This document shows positions 1-13,187 of a stretch of 64,000 bases of DNA, piece after piece (the stretch's first letter is position 1; each line of letters starts with the position of its first letter). Both the position numbers and the translations under genes were made by a program. A model generated the notes under the pieces. The model saw only the letters and a list, made by a program, of their open reading frames with translations. It had not been told where the DNA came from and made no database searches. The DNA lies in NCBI GenBank assembly GCA_904063045.1, contig CAJFCJ010000016.1, positions 186,001 through 250,000 on the forward strand, written 5' to 3'. Origin of the DNA: Dimorphilus gyrociliatus. Its lineage: Eukaryota > Annelida > Polychaeta > Dinophilidae.

Positions 1-629
1 CATACACCAACAAAGAAAGTTGAATGAGCCAATTTACCTTGGGAAATTGATATTTCTTAATTATCATAAAAGTTGCCTGTAAGAAGAGTATGAGAAGAAG
101 AGAATAGAAGAGTACAATTATTCTTAAATTATTATTATTATTTATTATTATTTTTAAGACTAGTTTTGTTATATAATATCCACTTCCGGCTCCTGTTTCT
201 GGTAGGAAGCTTTTCTCGTTTCACTAAAAAAACTCAGATTTTCTGAATTACGGTTCGTTTTCCTATCGCTCTCTACACGAAAAAATATATTCAGTTAATA
301 AAAAAAAACACTATATTAGCGTTTTTTAAAGCCTACCTCACCAAAGAGGGTCACGTGATTAATATATGAATTTTCAGAATTTTAATTTTCATTAATTATT
401 AATATATATATACTATTGTGTTACATATTAAGTTATATATATTTATATACTGGATACATGCCTATATCACTTATATATACTTTAGAAAGCTCTTAATAAA
501 CCGCCAAAAATTTCTGTTTCAAACATGAACTTTCTTAGATTCTAATTGGTTTGAAAGTGGTACGTTAGATTTTAAGACAAAACAGAGATCGTTGACTGAT
601 AGGACAAGTCACGTGACACACTTTGTAAT
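1..629. other. Left-flank intergenic DNA
   Basis: AT-rich sequence with no ORF I can support. It holds two good E-boxes: GTCACGTGA at 350-358 and the perfect palindrome GTCACGTGAC at 608-617. The second lies just 3' of the stop codon of the minus-strand gene that follows. Confidence 0.6.
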
Positions 630-1194
630 TTAATATAAAAAAATTATTCGATTCTTACGGTTATTCGATAAGTTGGCTGATCCACGTTCCCTATAACAAA
701 GGCATAGAGTAACGGTTAACGCAATGCTAATTATCATAATGATAGCAAATGCGTATGATGTCATAAGCAGTGTTCTGTTGAGGGCAAAAAGTAAATAGTA
801 AGCAGGTAAGAAATAAATTAGGGTGATAAAAAAAAATAGACGATAGACGGAAATCAATTAACTCGGATGATTTCGAGTGTAAAGTCATGTCGGAGAAGAG
901 AAAGAGAGATAAAGAAATGAAGAAAGAAAGGAAGGAAAGGATATATATATATATAGAGGGAGAAAGAGAGGGAGAGAGAAATACTCACAATTTTGGATCA
1001 GTAAAGGTTGTATTTTGAGGCAACCTGAGATTCTTTTCATCACAGCAATGTTTAGCGTCTGGCTTGCCACAACAAAAGTTATCACAAAAGAAACCACCGC
1101 GACGATGAGATTTTGAATCTATATAATCATAGCAATATTCTTCCGTTGCGGTTAAAGAAGCTAAGGATGTAAAAACAACTTGACGGTAGAACAT
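630..1194 (-). CDS. Small cysteine-rich single-pass membrane protein (CYYR1/Shisa-like)
   Basis: The model has two exons, 1194-989 and 774-630, joined by a GTGAGT donor and a CAACAG acceptor after a long pyrimidine tract (phase 2). It encodes 116 residues. The protein starts with a short hydrophobic leader (MFYRQVVFTSLASLTA), then a lumenal or extracellular cysteine-rich block of about 40 residues with CYDY, FCDNFCCG and HCCDE clusters. One membrane segment follows (SYAFAIIMIISIALTVTLCL) and a short basic tail ends in IIFLY. This order is typical of the CYYR1/Shisa/VOPP1/WBP1-like small adaptors, which act in endosomal or ER membranes and often bind WW-domain ubiquitin ligases. No PPxY motif is visible in the tail, so the family name is tentative. 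The ORF upstream of the acceptor in exon 2's frame is intronic. Confidence 0.6.
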
Positions 1195-3689
1195 GGTTGC
1201 AAGAAGAAAACAATCTACTTTTTTAAATAACGCTCTCTAGTGGCAAAACGTTTTCTGGCCTATTAGGAAAAAAGTCTAATAAGCTTCTGATTGCGAATGA
1301 GATATCATATCGTGACTAATCGGCGGCAATTTTATACTATATGAATTCACGATAGATTGCCTTTTCAGGGAACATGAAGGGTTTGTTTAGTTCCTTAACG
1401 GCATGATAACGTAAGGATATAATTGCGATAGGGAAATACTAAAAAACTTAATGAAATATCTCGAATAACGTTCTTAACATTTTCTTAGCATTATGTTAGT
1501 CTTTAATTGAGATCATTTGATCCTTACAATACCTAAATAATCATGATTAGAAAAGATTTATTGGCTTTGCAATAGAAAGAGAAAAACTAAATGACACGCT
1601 TCACTCTATATTACGTGTAATATCAGTTTGCTCTTCGTGGAAAAAGTTATCTAGAACCCTTCTGATTGTTTCCCTTTAATATCTAGTATTATCTGTTGAC
1701 AATTCAGTCAGAAATACCTTTGAGGTTTGGAGAATATAGTCTTTTTACACTTGACTTTTATAGCTTCGTGCCAACTAGCATCAGATTCGTCTATTCTTAT
1801 TTTCTATCCTCTTTCTTTTCATTAAGAAAATTAAGGAAGAGAAAATTTATACTTGAAATTACAAGAAGAGAGAACTCAAGATATTATGTGTAGCTTTTAT
1901 ATGTTACAGTAATTTTGTTGCGGTTTTAACATTTTTATTGCATTTATAAGAATCTAATGTTTAAATAACATAACAGAATGTTAATACATAATATCCAAAG
2001 CATTGTTAAAAATCGACAATAAAATATAATCACCTAAACAAACACCTATTAGAAAACAAAGAAGAGAAAGGAAAGAAGAGTTGATCGTGTCCTCTGAAAC
2101 TCCTTTTCCTATAAATTATATTCTTTTCTTCAAGACAAAAAGAACACCAAACTATATCATACTTAATATCCAATATGTTTTTAAAAATAAAACACTAAAA
2201 CTCTTTTATATATTAATTCCACTCGTTAACATCATTAATACGAAGACTTTTTATTTTTATAACGATTATCTCACTTTATATATTTTTATTCCTTCTGTTT
2301 TTTTTGTTTTTTTTCTTTTTTGCTGATTGTAAATAGGCCTAATTGATTATTATTAATTATTATGATTATTCTTTTTTTTGTATAGTTGATTGATATTGAC
2401 AAATATATACTGTATATAGTTTAGTATATATGCTGTGTAATATTTACCAAAAGCTACTAAACTGTCCAAGTTAAAACTAATATCAAATAGTTTCGAGACC
2501 CCAAAAGAAATGTTAAAAATGGCTAAAAATGAATAAAAGAGTAAAACGTGTTAAAAAGAAACAAAAGTGATTATTATTATCTAAGGCTTTTAAAGGTAAG
2601 CGATTTAAGAAAATATGAGTTGTCTTCCCTATCCCAGCCTTATTCATTCAAGTTTAAACATGGACCACACGTAGCTAATAGTTGATATTTTATAATATTT
2701 TCTGAAAATTTGTTCAATAATCTAAAGATTACAATTACCTTTAAAGACAGATCTAACGAAAAAGAGAAAAAAACCTGATAATAATAGTTTCTTACAAGTT
2801 TCAACTGGATGGAAAAAATAAACTTTGCATCTTTTTAAGCTCCTTACGTGTTTTAACATTAATCAAACACGTGAATCAATAAAAATATAAATTATATACA
2901 ATTGGTTTGCATAACATTGCGATTCGGAGCAAATATAACATAAATATATATATATACTATATATTTATACACACTAAACATACAACGAAATACTTAGTGC
3001 AGAAAAAAGAAATTTACTATTTCTAGTAAAACATACATGTATAGATAACTCATTGATGTATCAGGACTGGAAACTGCTCAAAAATGATATGAAATAGCCT
3101 GTTTTATAGCTGTTTTAAGTTAATATATACTTAGATGATTATCTAAACTATAACATAATTTTCAAAACGTTAATATCAATTACTTTTAGGTTAAAAGCAG
3201 AAAAATCGCAAATTATTAAAAATGAAATTGTTTAGAGTACGTTTATTACTTTTATTATAAGGAAAGAAAATGTTAAATGTTTCCTATTAACAAAACGCAG
3301 ACGTGTTATCTTATCTTTAACATTTCTAAGCTAAATTTTCTAAGTAAAAACATTCGGTTTCGTTAAATTCCTATACTATATATATGATATAATAATCAAA
3401 CTATATCTTTAAATTCGCAATATTTAACGAGAAAATTAATTAATAGGTAAAAAGTATCTAATAATAATGTTAACAATTAATTATTAGTCGTTAAAATAAA
3501 CTAGACCCACCCCTGCCATATTGAAAAAAATGAGATATGTCAAATTTTTGTTATTGTTTTTGCTATCACCATTAGTTACCTATAATATTAACTTTAAACA
3601 GCATCTTTTCAGGTAAAATTGATCAAATAATGATATTTTTACGGAGACAGGTTTGTCGGCACAAAATAAACTCTTATTATTTTAATCTT
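1195..3689. other. Intergenic region without recognised genes
   Basis: About 2.5 kb of AT-rich DNA. Short open frames at 1696-1893 and 2081-2326 have low-complexity composition and no family signature, so I do not call them. One E-box lies at 2868-2873, and a TATATACTGTATATA element lies near 2404-2418. Confidence 0.55.
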
Positions 3690-6600
3690 TTAAGTGAAGA
3701 CTACATCACTCTCAGTTGTAGGTTTAGAACCATTCTTTAAGAAGGTTTCATCTTCCATTGGTGGTTTATCTATCTCATCAGCCGTGTCGTCAATCCATTC
3801 TTCGACCTTTTTAATTATTGCAAAAGGAAAAGAAAAGGTAGAGGTTATTTAATTGATTGAAGATGCATCGACATATGTAAAATACATTTACACAGACTAT
3901 TAATTGCCAATATAGATATTTAACTAATCTCAAGTTGAATAATTAAAAGAATATAGGGAAAACTGACCTCTAGCATATCCCCTGGAGCAAATTGGGCTGC
4001 AATTTCCTCAAAAGTTTTATTTTTAGTTTCCGGAACCCGGAAGTACACAAATATAGTGAAGAAAACCATGAGAACGAGAAATATAATGAATGTAAATTCT
4101 TCCAACGCCTCCTGAATACTTACAAAAGACATTGCTATTACAAACGTAAACAACCAATTTGTAAATCCAGCCAAACTAAGAGCCATGGGTCTAGGTCCTT
4201 GTCTAAATAACTCGGCTCCAATCATCATAGGTATGGGCCCGAGGCCGACCGAGAAGCAGATTACGTAACTTACAACGGACATAGCAGATATATATTTAAG
4301 CCAGGATGCTTGAGGTGTTAAGTTAAGCGATACGCAGAGAATCGTTAGTATTAATATCATTCCCAACATTGGATATAGTAGTAATTTTCTACGTCCAGCT
4401 TTATCCATAATCGGCACCTAATATATTTATTTACCTTCTTTTAATAAATTATATAAATATTTAGATAATCATGCTATAACAATCTAAACAGGAAGATGGA
4501 TAATTATAAAGCAGTAATATTGATTGTTTATATCTCTTTTAACAATTTTCTGTTAATAAGCTATTTTTCATATATAATAAGTAATAATAATAAATTGTTA
4601 CATTGCACTCTAACTGATACTATCAGGGAATTTTTAATACTTAAAATAGAATCCCTTTGTTTTAATTCTCTCTTTTTATGATTAATGACGCCATCTGTTG
4701 GTCTAATAAAAATACAATAATACTAATGTTACTTACAGCAATTATTGTCATGGCAACATTAACTGCATTGGTTGCTAAAACGGCATATTGGATTGCGGAA
4801 TCCGTTAATCCGCAATTTTTATAGATATTACTCGAATAGAATATTACCTATGAACAACAGAAGAAAAAAGATACATTTAGTATTATAAAGATATACTGTA
4901 TAAACTATTGGTATGGTCCTTACAGCATTTATTCCGCTTAGCTGTTGTATAACTTGCAATGCTAACGTAATAAAGAGTGGCATTCGTAGATTTTTTGAAG
5001 ATATTAGTTTAGACATAGTAAACTTTTCTTCAGATTTATCCTCGGGAGATTCCGTTTCCATTTCCTCCATATCATCATGAATATCTTCCGTTTGGCGAAG
5101 GAAGAAAAGAGCTTGAAAAAATAATGAATTGAGTTAATGGGATAAATTAATTAGATTATTGCTTTGAAGAAAAATTTTTCTTTTACCTTTTTCCGCCTCC
5201 TTCCTATCACCCTTTTTTAATAGGAGATATCTAGGACTATCGGGTAGAATAAAGAAAAAACCCAATAGACAAACCACGGCCGGTACGATGTTCATAAAGA
5301 CAGCATACTGCCAAAGTGAATCCGTTCCAAATACTTCTCTTAATGAGAATACAGCTCCAAAGAAAATTCCAATAGTTATGAATAATTGATGACCAGTTCC
5401 AAAAGCTCCTCTTAAATTGAACGGCGTAATTTCGGTGATGTACATTGGAGCTAATTGGGTAGCCATACCACAATTTATTCCAGTAATGAAACGACCTATC
5501 ATAAATATTTCCGGAGAATTCAACCAGCATGCAATCAATGCGAAAGCAGCACCAAAAAAGGCAGGAATCTCACACAGCATAATAGCTTTTCTCCTTAAAA
5601 AATTTCAAAACACTTATTATACTCTCTGTTCATACGTATACAGTATATAATATACGGTTATACCTTCCTAATCTGTCGGCAATGAAGCCAGAAGAAAACG
5701 CCCCAATCATTCCACCAGGAATAAAAATTGCAGTAGTTAATTGCCATAAGATTGTTAAAAAATTATCTGATACACAATTGTTATTTAAAGTGGGCGATTG
5801 CGTCTGATAGGCTACACTTGAATCGGAGACATTTTCCACAATGATTTTCTGATTTGAGCAATTAGCCCTTTCAGAATAAACTTTGGTATAAAAGTTTGAG
5901 ATAGGCTAAATGGAGAAAGAAAAGAAAACAAGAGAAATATTTATAAAATATAATAGAAACTATAATTGTAATTTACGTCTTTTAACAGATTCAAAACTCC
6001 GAGATTATATCCAAATATGAAAGAACAACCAAACATTACAATAAAGTTGCCAAATATGAGATTTCTAGTAGCCTTTCTCTTTAATGTTATCTTTAAATCT
6101 TCGTGATATTGAGCTCTATCAATGGTACGGACAGATTTTAAACTTTTCGACGACATTTGAGATGCCTGCGACCGGTGACGATTTCTACCCGACATATTGG
6201 ACAAAGGTATTCCATCTTCGGAGGAATGTCTAGAAAATCTCCTCTCTCTCGGCTAATAGGAAGAAACGTAAAGTTCAGTTAATAGGGAACTTCAAATAAG
6301 ATTTAATTATATAAAGTCAATTAATAAGAATAGAAAGTGGTCACAGATTGGATAAAAAAATGTAGTTTTAAGATACGTTTACATATAAAAGCTATGATAT
6401 TGTATTTGTGAATTACGATTAATAGTATTTAATATAGTAATATATCTATAAGATACCATTTTTCAGAATATACTCAATTCTATTAGCTTATTATTCTATC
6501 TCTTCCTCTTTAAATATATTTATAAATTCGGGTCTTAGTATTTTAATAATCTGGTTACCCTTTATTCACACAAACAAATCACAAATATTAGTATCAATTC

Positions 6601-8047
6601 CTTAAAAGGAACCAGATTATTTCACTTACATTATAGATTCTTGTCTATAAGAGAGAAAAATATGTATAGTAAATATGTTTATGTTATAATAATCTATTTT
6701 TAACATGATCCCATATCCTTGCCTATTCACACCCAAACTCCACACCCTAATATCTACCCTTTTCTATAGCAAAAATATTTAGGGCGAAGTGAATGGGATC
6801 ATGAGTAATATCACAACATCATTCTGAAATAGTACTATTAACTACAATGTACGTCTTATATTATGAATCTATTTAAAGTGTCAAGAGTATATCTTATAGA
6901 AACAAGTGTAGATTTTTCCAATGAAATCAGAAAGAGTTCATGTCAATATTTAAAAAACAATATTGAAAGAAAGAGTAAAGAAGTTTGATAGATAAACAGA
7001 TTGAAAGATAAAGAAAAGCATAGGAACACAGAGCATATATATCATTCATCTTTTTTAAATACTTTGCACAGTGTATTAGATAAATATAACTTGATTTCTT
7101 TCATCTTATTTTTTATATCCGGTTGCGCATTTTTTAAATGGGAGGAGCAAATAATGAATGAAAGGATAGAGAAGAGAAGAAAAAAGACAGTAATAGATAA
7201 TAGATCGACCAAGGAGAAATGAAAGAGAGGTAGACTATAATTGACTAAATAGTTTTACTATAACAAGGATTGTACAACTTTATACATGGATAAATAATTA
7301 TCCAGATGTCTTTTTAACAGCTGCATTTTTTTTTAAATAAAAAAGAAATATCTCTTATAGGAGCGGTCATACCATATTTATATATAAATAACTATATATA
7401 TATATATATATATATTTATCATCGTCGAAGTCTATTACGTGTTTATATTTCTTCTGTTGCCGTTCTAATTTATGACTTTGTACTTGTAAAAATGTATTCG
7501 TTATTTATTACGTCATTGGAAAAATCCAAAGTCAAACTATTTTAGCTATACAAACGTAGGATAGTTATATTTTTATCAATGAATTTTGAAGAGAATAGTG
7601 TAAAAACAGTTAGTTTTTGAGTAGATTCAAGAATTCTAAAGCTCGTATTTAATCAAAGAAAAAGTTAATTAAATAAAGGACATTGTTTCTTGTATATTTT
7701 CCACATGTTGCGGTACTAACAAAATTCAGCATGTTTTATCTAAAAATCAATACCCTTTTCAATAAAATTAAAGGCCTGTTGCCATAATTAATGTGAATTC
7801 TTCCTATTTTATCAAGGTCATGACCTTAGATCATTGATACGTTATAACATCGTTATCAATACCGGACGTAAAGATCTCTACAACTAAAGTACTGACAATT
7901 TCGATGAAAATCGATTTGTCTATCCCTGTAGTAGATAGGATATACGCAGAACGCTACTAAACAAGTATGGACGCCATAATGCTTTGGCAACGAATAAGAA
8001 TTAAATTGCTAATAATTCACCTTTGGTTCACTGTTTTCCTCCGACAT
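3690..8047 (-). CDS. Facilitative glucose transporter, SLC2A (GLUT) family
   Basis: Twelve-helix major-facilitator sugar transporter, 586 residues in eight exons: 8047-8021, 6252-5977, 5848-5664, 5593-5187, 5111-4924, 4847-4737, 4417-3968, 3806-3690. All phases fit. Family marks visible: FGYNLGVLN in helix 1, DRLGR(R) between helices 2 and 3, GINCG and PMYITEITP in helix 4, RGAFGTGHQL in helix 5, PDSPRYLLL after helix 6, QQLSGINAV in helix 7, AGRRKLLL, and PETKNKTFEEIA after helix 12. The helix-7 QLS motif points to class I/II GLUTs, which move glucose down its gradient across the plasma membrane. The nine-codon first exon (MSEENSEPK) was chosen because it keeps phase 0, has an ATG and GTGAAT donor, and the next exon has no credible start upstream. 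It makes intron 1 1.77 kb, long for this window. If that exon is wrong, translation starts at the ATG at 6195. Confidence 0.9.
6713..6803. repeat. Short inverted repeat flanking a C-rich segment
   Basis: CATGATCCCAT at 6713-6723 is matched by its exact reverse complement ATGGGATCATG at 6793-6803. The roughly 70 bases between them are unusually C-rich on the + strand. The element lies in intron 1 of the glucose transporter. It could be a small foldback element or chance. No target-site duplication was established. Confidence 0.4.
7814..7827. promoter_or_regulatory. Perfect palindrome of two AGGTCA half-sites (IR0)
   Basis: AAGGTCATGACCTT is a 14-base perfect palindrome made of AGGTCA and its inverted copy with no spacer. 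This is the classical palindromic binding arrangement of nuclear receptors. It lies in intron 1 of the glucose transporter, about 200 bases 3' of the first coding exon. Regulatory function is inferred from the motif alone. Confidence 0.4.
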
Positions 8048-10490
8048 AATTTCTTTAAGATGATCAAGTTGATTTCAACTATTCGTGGTAACAATTGAGG
8101 TCAAATGTTGTTTAAAACGTGTAGAATCCCGGATTTTTGTGAGTGAAAGAGGCCTGTCTTCTTTCTAAATTCTGATTGGTCAGAAAAATTCTATAGTCGT
8201 AAGCTGATTCTTTTACGCACAGACGCTTTAAATGAGGATTTACTTCCCAAGCCTTAGTCATACGTCTAAAAACACTAATATTTTTATTTATTACTCTAAA
8301 AATATTTGTATAATATAACCTTTAACTTTAAATTCAGATGACCGTCAATATATATATACAGTATATATATATATATATATAATGTATGTACTGTATAACA
8401 GCAGCAAATTCTATTGCGATGTATAGAGATTATATAACCCTATAATTCTTCTATAAAGATATATAATTTAAAAGTTATTATGACCTGTATCTTTTTTGTA
8501 CAAGATATAATTCATATTCTAAATATAAAATAGCATATATTCAATCTATTTATATAGAAATAGCTATATTTATAGAGAGATTTTTTTATCATAATTTAAC
8601 TTCATATTGTTATTTATCATACAAATAAATAAACACTAAAAAACAAAACATTTACCTTAAAACGACAAAACGCGGAAGAGAATTGGTAGAGGGTGTAATA
8701 AAAAATATTAATGATGTTCTATAAAATATTCAACTATAGCTCTATTTTCGATAATAATATTTCACGCTTCTATGAGCAAATAGGTATATATACTATATAT
8801 ATACAAAAGCCTCTCTTTCGATATATGCGCGTACGTTATGGTGCACATACGTTTGTAAAATCATTTGTTAATATCTCGACCAACAAAAATGTGTCTTCAC
8901 TGCAAAAAAAGCTGTTTGTTTGTATATTTACGTCGTAATCTTTTCATTTAAAAACGTAAAATTATGCTGAATACAAGTTCTTAAGTTCAGATTTTATTTA
9001 TTATTACATTAAAGGGATTAAGAGTATATTATTTCATTTCTTTTTTGTGAGCATTTTGTTGTATTGAACGACTTAGAGGATTTGTTCTCGAAAGATTGAA
9101 AAATAACTCAAGTATTGAACTTGAAAAAAGATATATTTATGTACTTAAACTTATATCAATAAGATAAGATAAGAACAACAACGGGAATTTACTTTCATTA
9201 CTTTTGTTTCTTTTTTTAAATTTTCGCTTGCAAGCATCTCAATTTTATTAATTTCACCTTTTTTTAAAATAATATTTTGTTTGTCACCATATTTCCAACA
9301 ATTTTTTTCTACAAAGTTTGTAGATAACATAACAACTCAGTGTAGATTTTTCACTTTTTCCTTACTTCCTGTAAAATTTTATAATATCTTAATATCTTTA
9401 TCGACTAGTCTCTATAAGATCTTCTCTAGTGAGGTTCGCTAGAAAATTTTCGTGAAAGCACCATTAGCGTACAAATATATCTTGATGGAAGATAATCAAA
9501 AATTTGCAGTTCGTATCACATGTTTTGATAAGGCTCTATCAATTAGTTAGTCGTTTTGTTGATAAAATTTCTGCATGATTTTTCGATGGCTGAGTTCCTT
9601 TATCCGTGAGGGTTTTACTTTCAGTTTATAAATGCAGTTTTGGTTGTTTCGCCAGCTGTCTCCTTTCCAGCTTGCACAATTAAGGTAAAATAGACATAGA
9701 TACACTAAAACGAAGAAATTTTGGTAAAGCAATACCAGTCACCAAAAATTCTATACAACTACACCAATTATCATCTTACACGCATGAAATGATACAATTA
9801 CACGGATAATATATAAGCAAAAAGAAAAACAATGCTTTTTTTCCGTATGCCCCAAATATATGGAATGTTTAGAAAAAAAAAACAAGAGGAACAGAGAGAA
9901 AGAGAAAAAAGTGTATATATGTATGTATGTATTTATGTGTGTGTGTGGGGGGGGGGTCTATGTGTATGACAGAGAGAAATTGAGAGGGAAAGAATAGGAA
10001 AGAGTTTACTGAACAAATACAATACAGTCAGATATTTAAGGCAGGGTGAGTGAGTATACAACAATAAAAAAAAATAAAGAGGATTCTTTTTTGGTAACAA
10101 CTGCGTAATAAATTATCATAAACATTTCCATAGCTTTGCGATTTTTACTCTCGTTAGTAATTTTCTTTCTTAGGCATACTAAATTTTAACTTTTTCCTAC
10201 TTTTATGGCATTATACTAACTTTCAAAATGAATTTTTCTCCTTTTAGATAACGTTGCAAATGCCAATCGTAGTTCCAAAAAAAAAAACATAAAATAAAAT
10301 AATGAAAGAAAGAGAACCAAACAGAAAATCAAAATTTCCAGAGTTGAACCATTACAAGCCAATTATTAATGTGAGATAACGCTACTACACCTAGTCTACA
10401 GTTAAAATAGTTTTAAAAATATACCATTTCTCTATAACTATACGTATATCTTGATATTTCGATATGGATAGCATACTTCTTCTAATAACC
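8048..10490. other. Intergenic region with microsatellites
   Basis: The region lies between the glucose-transporter start and the F-box gene's stop. It contains TA-rich microsatellites (8347-8384, 8785-8810), a TG repeat running into about ten G residues (9936-9956), and no gene I can support. A minus-strand open frame at 9547-9732 has a hydrophobic start but no ATG. Confidence 0.5.
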
Positions 10491-12198
10491 TCATACACAC
10501 ATCTTCTGATCTGATAACAGCAAATGAAGGTATGCAGTTTCCGCATCGGCCATTGGATCGACGATGGACGGATGTAATTCGTAGTCCTGCAATGGGCTCC
10601 AGTCTGTTTTCAGAGTATAGCTAATCTCTGAATTAAAATTTTCATCATATGGTTTCATATCAAAAACATTATTATCCATTGCTTCCCCTGTAATACCGAT
10701 GCAACATTGTGGAACCAAAAGGGACTTCAACGTTTTCCTTCTTAATCTTGAAATTCCTATGATATATTCATCCAAGATTAAATAGCCTATAATTGTTAGA
10801 CGTCTGAAAATAGGAAAAGAACTTGAAAGATCTTATGAAAATAAAAAAGATGGTAAATGAATAACCTTAAATTCGTGCATAGATAAGCCAACATTATCAA
10901 TGGATCGGGCACGCCGTATTGAGGCTCACTGTAAATTCTTGGCGTTTCATCTATTCCATCAATTATATCCAAATACTTTAGAGTATTGGAATGGCTTCCA
11001 AGGTAGTTTAAAAGTGATGATGTCAAATAGCCATTGAAAAGTAGGCGTAGTGTAACGAGTGGTACAAACGATGGTATAATATCTTTCAATCTAGAAGCAG
11101 CATTTTCCGAATGCAAGACTGAACAATTTACTTGTAAATTTTTGCATTTGGAGATTAAAACTCTCCAAGATTCCTTCGAAATAATTCTTTTATCAAAATC
11201 GATATTATGAACATGAAGATTCAATTGTTTCAAAGTTACTGGATTTGAACTTAAGGATTTGAGAATTTCATTTGACAATTGGTCGTAATCTACGCTTAAA
11301 ATCTGCAGCATTTTGAAAGTGCATAGACCGTTTAACGGTTGACCAACGTTCGATATTTGTGGATTTTCTCGAACGCTGGCAACATGCAGTGAATGAAGGG
11401 TATTGGCATGATGCTGGCCTAAACTATAGACAATTTCGGCGCTCTTTTCACAAAATTCTGTTATACAACCGAGGGATAAATGTTGAAGTTTCCTTGTATT
11501 CAATGTAATTTCCATTAAACGCTCAATAAGCCTGGAGAAGAATATATTGAGTTGTAAAAATCAATAATTAAGCTTTCATTTGTTAATTTCTTGGAAAAGT
11601 TACATTTATATTTGCGATAAAATTGGTTTTTTTCTCCTAATATCTAATTATACGCAATTTCTTTATTAAACTTACTGATTTATAACTTGATATTGTGTAG
11701 GAGGCAGGGATATATGGCAGCTGGTTGGTTTGAACGTCAGACATCTTAAGTTAGTACTTCGACTTGTTATTTCTAAAATTTTTAAAGTGCACAAAACAGC
11801 TGCAAAATTCTGAGCTTCGAAATCAATTGTAATTCGACCAAGATAACGACCAATCAGCTGTGCAGTTTGTCTTGATTTTTTCATGCGACCAGTTTTTACA
11901 ATTAAAGTTCGATTGCTCCACAAGTCTTTGTGAAATAGGCAGCTTCTCCATTGCTTGCATACTGTCGACGCCTTCAATCGATCCTTACTGTTTATGAAAA
12001 AAATAGAGGATATTTTACTGCGTATTATCGCTCACATTTTTTGTTGCCATTGCATTGTATCGTTATTGTTGATTAGATATAATTGTAATATTTGTTTTGT
12101 TATTTAATCATAAATAAATCACCCTACCTGCCAAGGTTCTTCAATATTTCGAGAATTGTAACAGTTGGTAAATCTGCCCATTTCACCAACTCCGCCAT
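10491..12198 (-). CDS. F-box protein with leucine-rich-like repeats (FBXO33/FBXO39-type)
   Basis: Four exons (12198-12128, 11987-11676, 11531-10866, 10803-10491) give 453 residues, all in phase. The N-terminus carries an F-box: KWADLPTVTILEILKNL, then STVCKQWRS around residue 35, the usual pattern that binds SKP1 in SCF ubiquitin ligases. The remainder is a series of irregular leucine-rich units, for example LQHLSLGCITEF, KMLQILSVD, LKQLNLHVHN and LVTLRLLFNGY, which would form the substrate-binding surface. The length and layout fit the FBXO39/FBXO33 group (human FBXO39 is about 442 residues). I am sure of the F-box/LRR class but not of the exact orthologue. The next gene upstream on the same strand is PTRH2, about 420 bases away. 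Confidence 0.75.
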
Positions 12199-12420
12199 AT
12201 TCCATTCTGCTTACGTCACTTTCGTAATGAAAATAAACAGAACAAATTTTTATAGTTTCCGTCTAATTTACCAACAATGTCTTTTTATGCAATAATAAAT
12301 TTGAAAAAAAAATAATATTGCATCCTCTGCAACAATTTAAAAGCATAAAAATCGTATTTTTATTAACATACTCTTTATTAACAGGATAGAATGTTTTACA
12401 CATATCCTCTCTAATATTTC

Positions 12421-12448
12421 AAAACATTTCAAAATATTGAAATGTTTT
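12421..12448. repeat. Perfect 11-base stem, 6-base loop hairpin
   Basis: AAAACATTTCA, then six bases, then TGAAATGTTTT. It lies 3' of the PTRH2 stop and upstream of the F-box start, both on the minus strand. It could fold in the PTRH2 3' UTR or downstream RNA. No function is known. Confidence 0.5.
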
Positions 12449-12616
12449 AATATAGTAACAAAGTTTACAATTAAATCATCGGCATTGGTCTTAACGATTT
12501 CTTTGAACGCTTTTCATCAAATGTACCTTTACATTTATCAAAAAACAAATGAGACATTAAAGCATAATTCTCCTTAAAAAACGATGCAAATAAATGTATA
12601 GTTATAAATTCATGAT

Positions 12617-13187
12617 TTATAAAAGTTTCAAATGTCCAGTAACCAAATCAATAGTTTGACTATTTCCAGGACCAATACAGCATACAGTTTTTGACCCAGC
12701 AGCAATTTGTGTTCTCCCTGAGTCATGGACAACATTAGTTAAAAGTCTCTTCTCTAATGCCTTATTGACAATTTCATCAAGCCCATCCTCGTCGTCAACC
12801 TTTACAACAACCTTCATCTGTCCATACTTTTCGTACTTTTCCAATATTTTTGGAATATATTTACTTGCACGTCTCATCATCATTGCAACTGAATGTCCGC
12901 ATTGGGCGGCAATCTTTCCTTTACCCATTTTCAAGTCCATTCTAACAACGATAACACATTTTAGATCGGACGAAACGGTATCGCAATATTTAGATATCTC
13001 GTCTTCAGTTGACTTTTCCTGACACAATTTTTCAAATATATTTTGATTTTTTTCTATAACATAAATAACTTACTGGTTGTTTTCTTTTTGAACTGGTGAA
13101 GTAGGATATGCACAATCCTACACCAATACCAAAAGTTGTTCCCAAACAAAATACAGCCCTGGTATCCAAAGTAGACAAATCCAACAT
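12617..13187 (-). CDS. PTRH2: Peptidyl-tRNA hydrolase 2 (PTRH2/Bit1)
   Basis: This enzyme cleaves the ester bond of peptidyl-tRNA released from stalled ribosomes. In animals the protein sits on the mitochondrial outer surface. Two exons, 13187-13074 and 13018-12617 (phase 0), encode 171 residues against about 179 in human. Exon 1 is a hydrophobic leader (VFCLGTTFGIGVGLCISYF), matching the mitochondrial-targeting segment of PTRH2. Exon 2 is the complete PTH2 catalytic domain: RMDLKMGKGKIAAQCGHS, VVKVDDEDGLD, VVHDSGRTQIAAGSKTV, GPGN and DLVTGHLKLL. A CACGTG E-box at 13276-13281 lies about 90 bases upstream of the start. Confidence 0.95.

Noticed and set aside
885-1097. Minus-strand ORF rich in Ser/Leu/Phe
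   Set aside because: It runs through a GA/TA microsatellite in the intron of the small membrane-protein gene, and its upstream part is a shadow of exon 1.
2081-2326. 81-codon + strand ORF
   Set aside because: The composition (Phe, Ile, Tyr, Asn) is what AT-rich non-coding DNA gives, with no splice context or family signature.
9547-9732. Minus-strand ORF with a signal-peptide-like start, possibly a small secreted protein
   Set aside because: It has no ATG in frame, a stop lies just upstream, and no acceptor or homologue could be assigned.
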